Origin: UBA6136 sp041158345
Lineage (GTDB): Bacteria > Pseudomonadota > Gammaproteobacteria > Methylococcales > Methylococcaceae
DNA: 17,757 bases
NCBI GenBank assembly: GCA_041158345.1
Contig: JBEBBO010000193.1
Location: forward strand, 1 to 17,757
Direction of reading: 5' to 3'
The notes beneath the pieces were generated by a model. It was not told the origin of the DNA, ran no database searches, and saw nothing but the letters and a program-made list of their open reading frames with translations. Position numbers and translations under genes: made by a program. The stretch's first letter is position 1; every line of letters starts with the position of its first letter. Of this stretch, positions 15,957 through 17,757 are shown in pieces.

Positions 15957-17216
15957 ATGATCGTGACACTTCAAACCCAACTCATCACCTCCATCGACCA
16001 AGTCAGGGAGTTTGTCCTCGCGACCGATGCGGCCATCTTTTTGGTTACAGACCGAAAAGAGGCCTCGAAATGGATGGCCGATACCCTCCGTAATTTTCGA
16101 TACGCCGACCTATCGAAGGAGCACAAGGGACTGATTCGCCTCTATTTAGCTAAGGTCACGGGATTGTCGAGAGCGCAGGTTGCTCGCTGCATTCGGCAAT
16201 ATCAGGAGGAAGGCACTGTTGAGGATCGGCGAAAGCAGTCAGCAAACCTTTTTCGGGTCCGATACACCGAGGAGGATGTCCGACTGCTTGCAGAATTGGA
16301 TTCGATTCACGAAGGCCTCTCGGGGCCAGCCACGAAAAAACTCTGCGAGCGGATGTACCACGTCTTTGGGGATCAACGATATGAACGGCTTTCAACCATA
16401 TCCAACGGCCATCTCTACAACCTTCGCAAAGAAGCTGCCTATGCCCAAGTCAGGCAGGTCTTCCAGAAGACGCGATCTACTAAGATTCAGATCGGCGTCA
16501 GACGTAAGCCCTATCCCAACGGGTCTCCAGGCTATCTTCGGGTCGACAGCGTTCATCAGGGCGACTTGGATGGCGTTAAGGGCATCTACATCATCAATGC
16601 CGTTGATGAGGTCACCCAAATGCAGTGCATTGTGGCCGTAGAGCGCATTAGCGAGATGTTTCTGGTTCCCGCACTCAATCAGATGATTGGCTCTTTTCCC
16701 TTTGTGATCAGGAATTTTCACTCGGACTGTGGGAGTGAGTACATCAATCGCAAGGTGGCGGAAATGCTGGAAAAGCTTCGGATCGAACAAACCAAATCGA
16801 GGGCCCGGCACTGCAATGACAATGCTCTGGTGGAATCCAAGAATGCATCAACGGTCCGCAAGTATCTGGGGTATGCCCATATTCCAGCGCCGATGGCGGA
16901 TCTGGTGTCGGAATTCACTCGCGGTGTTCTGACACCCTATATCAATTACCACCGTCCCTGCTTCTTCTCTTACGAGGAGGAGGACGCCAAAGGCAAGATC
17001 CGCAAGAAATACCGCTACGAGGACATGATGACGCCCTACGAGAAGTTCAGATCGTTGCCCCAAAATGAAAGCTACCTTCGGCCCGGGCTGACCTTGGCGC
17101 AATTAGATGCAATTGCCTCGGCCCAAAGCGATAATGAGGCGGGACTGGAGCTCCAAAAGGCGCGCCAGAAACTCTTTCAGACCATCAACAAAAAGACCCA
17201 ACAATCCGCGGCCTGA
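15957..17216 (+). CDS. Integrase-core (rve) DDE transposase
   Basis: This 419-residue transposase would cut and join the element's ends. The N-terminal third is helix-rich with a helix-turn-helix-like section (about 52-100, KVTGLSRAQVARCIRQYQEEGTVEDRR) for end binding. The retroviral-integrase-type catalytic domain follows, with D197 in LRVDSVHQGDLDG, D257 in FHSDCGSEYIN and E293 in NALVESKN. The spacing D257-X35-E293 is the classic DD35E pattern. The C-terminal part (YINYHRPCFF..YRYEDMMTPYEKF) resembles the segment after the catalytic core in integrase-type transposases. No frameshift or stop interrupts it, so it may be active. GGAG (15951-15954) is only two bases before the ATG and is better placed for an in-frame GTG at 15963, which is an alternative start. 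Confidence 0.92.
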   Translation: MIVTLQTQLITSIDQVREFVLATDAAIFLVTDRKEASKWMADTLRNFRYADLSKEHKGLIRLYLAKVTGLSRAQVARCIRQYQEEGTVEDRRKQSANLFRVRYTEEDVRLLAELDSIHEGLSGPATKKLCERMYHVFGDQRYERLSTISNGHLYNLRKEAAYAQVRQVFQKTRSTKIQIGVRRKPYPNGSPGYLRVDSVHQGDLDGVKGIYIINAVDEVTQMQCIVAVERISEMFLVPALNQMIGSFPFVIRNFHSDCGSEYINRKVAEMLEKLRIEQTKSRARHCNDNALVESKNASTVRKYLGYAHIPAPMADLVSEFTRGVLTPYINYHRPCFFSYEEEDAKGKIRKKYRYEDMMTPYEKFRSLPQNESYLRPGLTLAQLDAIASAQSDNEAGLELQKARQKLFQTINKKTQQSAA

Positions 17217-17236
17217 TGACTTGCTTTAAAGTCCAC

Positions 17237-17249
17237 CCTTCAGGCTCAT
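17237..17249 (-). repeat. Right terminal inverted repeat of the IS
   Basis: CCTTCAGGCTCAT pairs with the left repeat and lies 20 bases after the transposase stop. The same word recurs on the plus strand at 17647-17659 inside the xth reading frame. Confidence 0.7.
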
Positions 17250-17319
17250 CTTCGGATTGGAAATTACTGGTCTCAACTCCCGTATCTCGGCCCGTTTCAC
17301 ACAAACTCGCTTATCTGAC

Positions 17320-17757
17320 ATGCGCATCATTACCCTTAACGCCAACGGGATCCGTTCGGCCTCCCGTAAAGGTTTTTTTGCCTGGATGGAAAAACAGAAT
17401 GCCGACATTGTCTGCATTCAGGAAACCAAGGCCCAGGAACACCAACTCGAAGATCCTCTTTTCAAACCGACACCCTACTTTAGCTACTATGTTGATGCGC
17501 AAAAGGCCGGTTATAGCGGCGTTGCGCTCTATGCACGCAAAAAGCCGGATCAGGTTATTCGAGGCCTGGGCTGGCCGGACATGGATGCCGAGGGCCGATA
17601 TGTCGAGGCAATTTTCGGAAATCTCAGCGTCGTCTCAATCTATATTCCTTCAGGCTCATCGAGTGAAGAACGTCAAACCATCAAGTTTAGCTTTCTGGAA
17701 CGATTTCTCCCCTTTTTGAGAGCCTGCAAAGCCAGTAGCAGAAACTACATTTTCTGC
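17320..17757 (+). CDS. xth: Exodeoxyribonuclease III (AP endonuclease), 3' part beyond the window
   Basis: The frame opens at ATG 17320 and stays open to the right edge, giving 146 residues of an expected ~255-270. It begins MRIITLNANGIRSASRKGFF, the family N-terminus with the metal-binding Asn7. It continues with IVCIQETKAQ (catalytic Glu), AGYSGVALYAR, DAEGRYVEAIFG and VVSIYIPSGSSSEERQ, all typical of the ExoIII branch of the endonuclease/exonuclease/phosphatase superfamily. The enzyme incises DNA at abasic sites and trims 3' blocks during base-excision repair. The right end of the IS lies about 60-70 bases upstream, so the native promoter may have been displaced or replaced. No clear promoter or Shine-Dalgarno is visible in 17263-17319. 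Confidence 0.95.
   Translation, partial: MRIITLNANGIRSASRKGFFAWMEKQNADIVCIQETKAQEHQLEDPLFKPTPYFSYYVDAQKAGYSGVALYARKKPDQVIRGLGWPDMDAEGRYVEAIFGNLSVVSIYIPSGSSSEERQTIKFSFLERFLPFLRACKASSRNYIFC

Larger units (their letters stand above)
15920..17249 (+). mobile_element. Insertion sequence with DD35E integrase-type transposase, apparently complete
   Basis: A single transposase gene is bracketed by 13-bp perfect inverted repeats, 15920-15932 (ATGAGCCTGAAGG) and 17237-17249. If the outermost base pair is excluded the termini are TG...CA, as in IS3/IS481-like elements. A further shared TTCCAAT / ATTGGAA pair (15908-15914 and 17256-17262) suggests the true repeats may be longer and imperfect, giving about 1.36 kb. 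I find no target-site duplication at either pair of boundaries. ISfinder family not assigned; IS481- or ISNCY-like are candidates. Confidence 0.75.

Noticed and set aside
17216..17719. 167-residue open frame overlapping the IS end and xth
   Set aside because: The frame starting at 17320 gives clear ExoIII motifs; the other frame crosses the IS boundary and has no recognisable content.
1..17757. CRISPR arrays, tRNA or rRNA genes, phage or toxin-antitoxin modules
   Set aside because: No regularly spaced repeats, no tRNA-like cloverleaf and no such gene families were seen on either strand.

Overview
The window looks like a piece of a proteobacterial chromosome. The AspRS, Pol I, RF3, CydA and ExoIII sequences are all of beta/gammaproteobacterial type. 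A type I sulfide:quinone oxidoreductase very like the Acidithiobacillus enzyme suggests a sulfide-exposed, possibly chemolithotrophic organism. The genus cannot be fixed from the sequence alone; a Ferrovum- or Acidithiobacillus-like lineage is only a guess.

Layout. (1) 1-1362, minus strand: a cytochrome bd quinol oxidase locus, with small subunit gene cydP overlapping cydA, which runs off the left edge. (2) 1589-9357, plus strand: six tightly packed genes forming a probable operon: TolC-type outer-membrane channel, PsiE-family membrane protein, RND membrane-fusion adaptor, RND permease, small DUF2892 membrane protein, and sulfide:quinone oxidoreductase (sqr). It ends in a strong bidirectional terminator at 9377-9413. 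(3) 9439-11226, minus strand: aspS, which carries the His/Gly residues of a non-discriminating AspRS. (4) 11378-14113, plus strand: polA with all three Pol I activities apparently intact. (5) 14136-15716, minus strand: prfC (RF3). (6) 15775-17262: a mobile-DNA scar. It holds the last ~31 codons and right-end hairpin of an IS200/IS605 tnpB element, abutted by an apparently intact DD35E integrase-type insertion sequence. (7) 17320 to the right edge, plus strand: xth (exonuclease III), incomplete.

How the genes fit together. The bd oxidase and SQR both act on the quinone pool: SQR feeds it electrons from sulfide, and bd oxidase drains it to oxygen and is known to be sulfide tolerant. They are divergently arranged around one 226-bp intergenic region. 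Between them lies a complete tripartite RND pump, with PsiE and DUF2892 proteins embedded in the same transcription unit as sqr. That arrangement is the most unusual feature of the window and suggests a combined sulfide-oxidation and efflux module, but the pump's substrate cannot be read from sequence. The rest is housekeeping information-processing and repair genes, interrupted by the mobile-element scar between prfC and xth.
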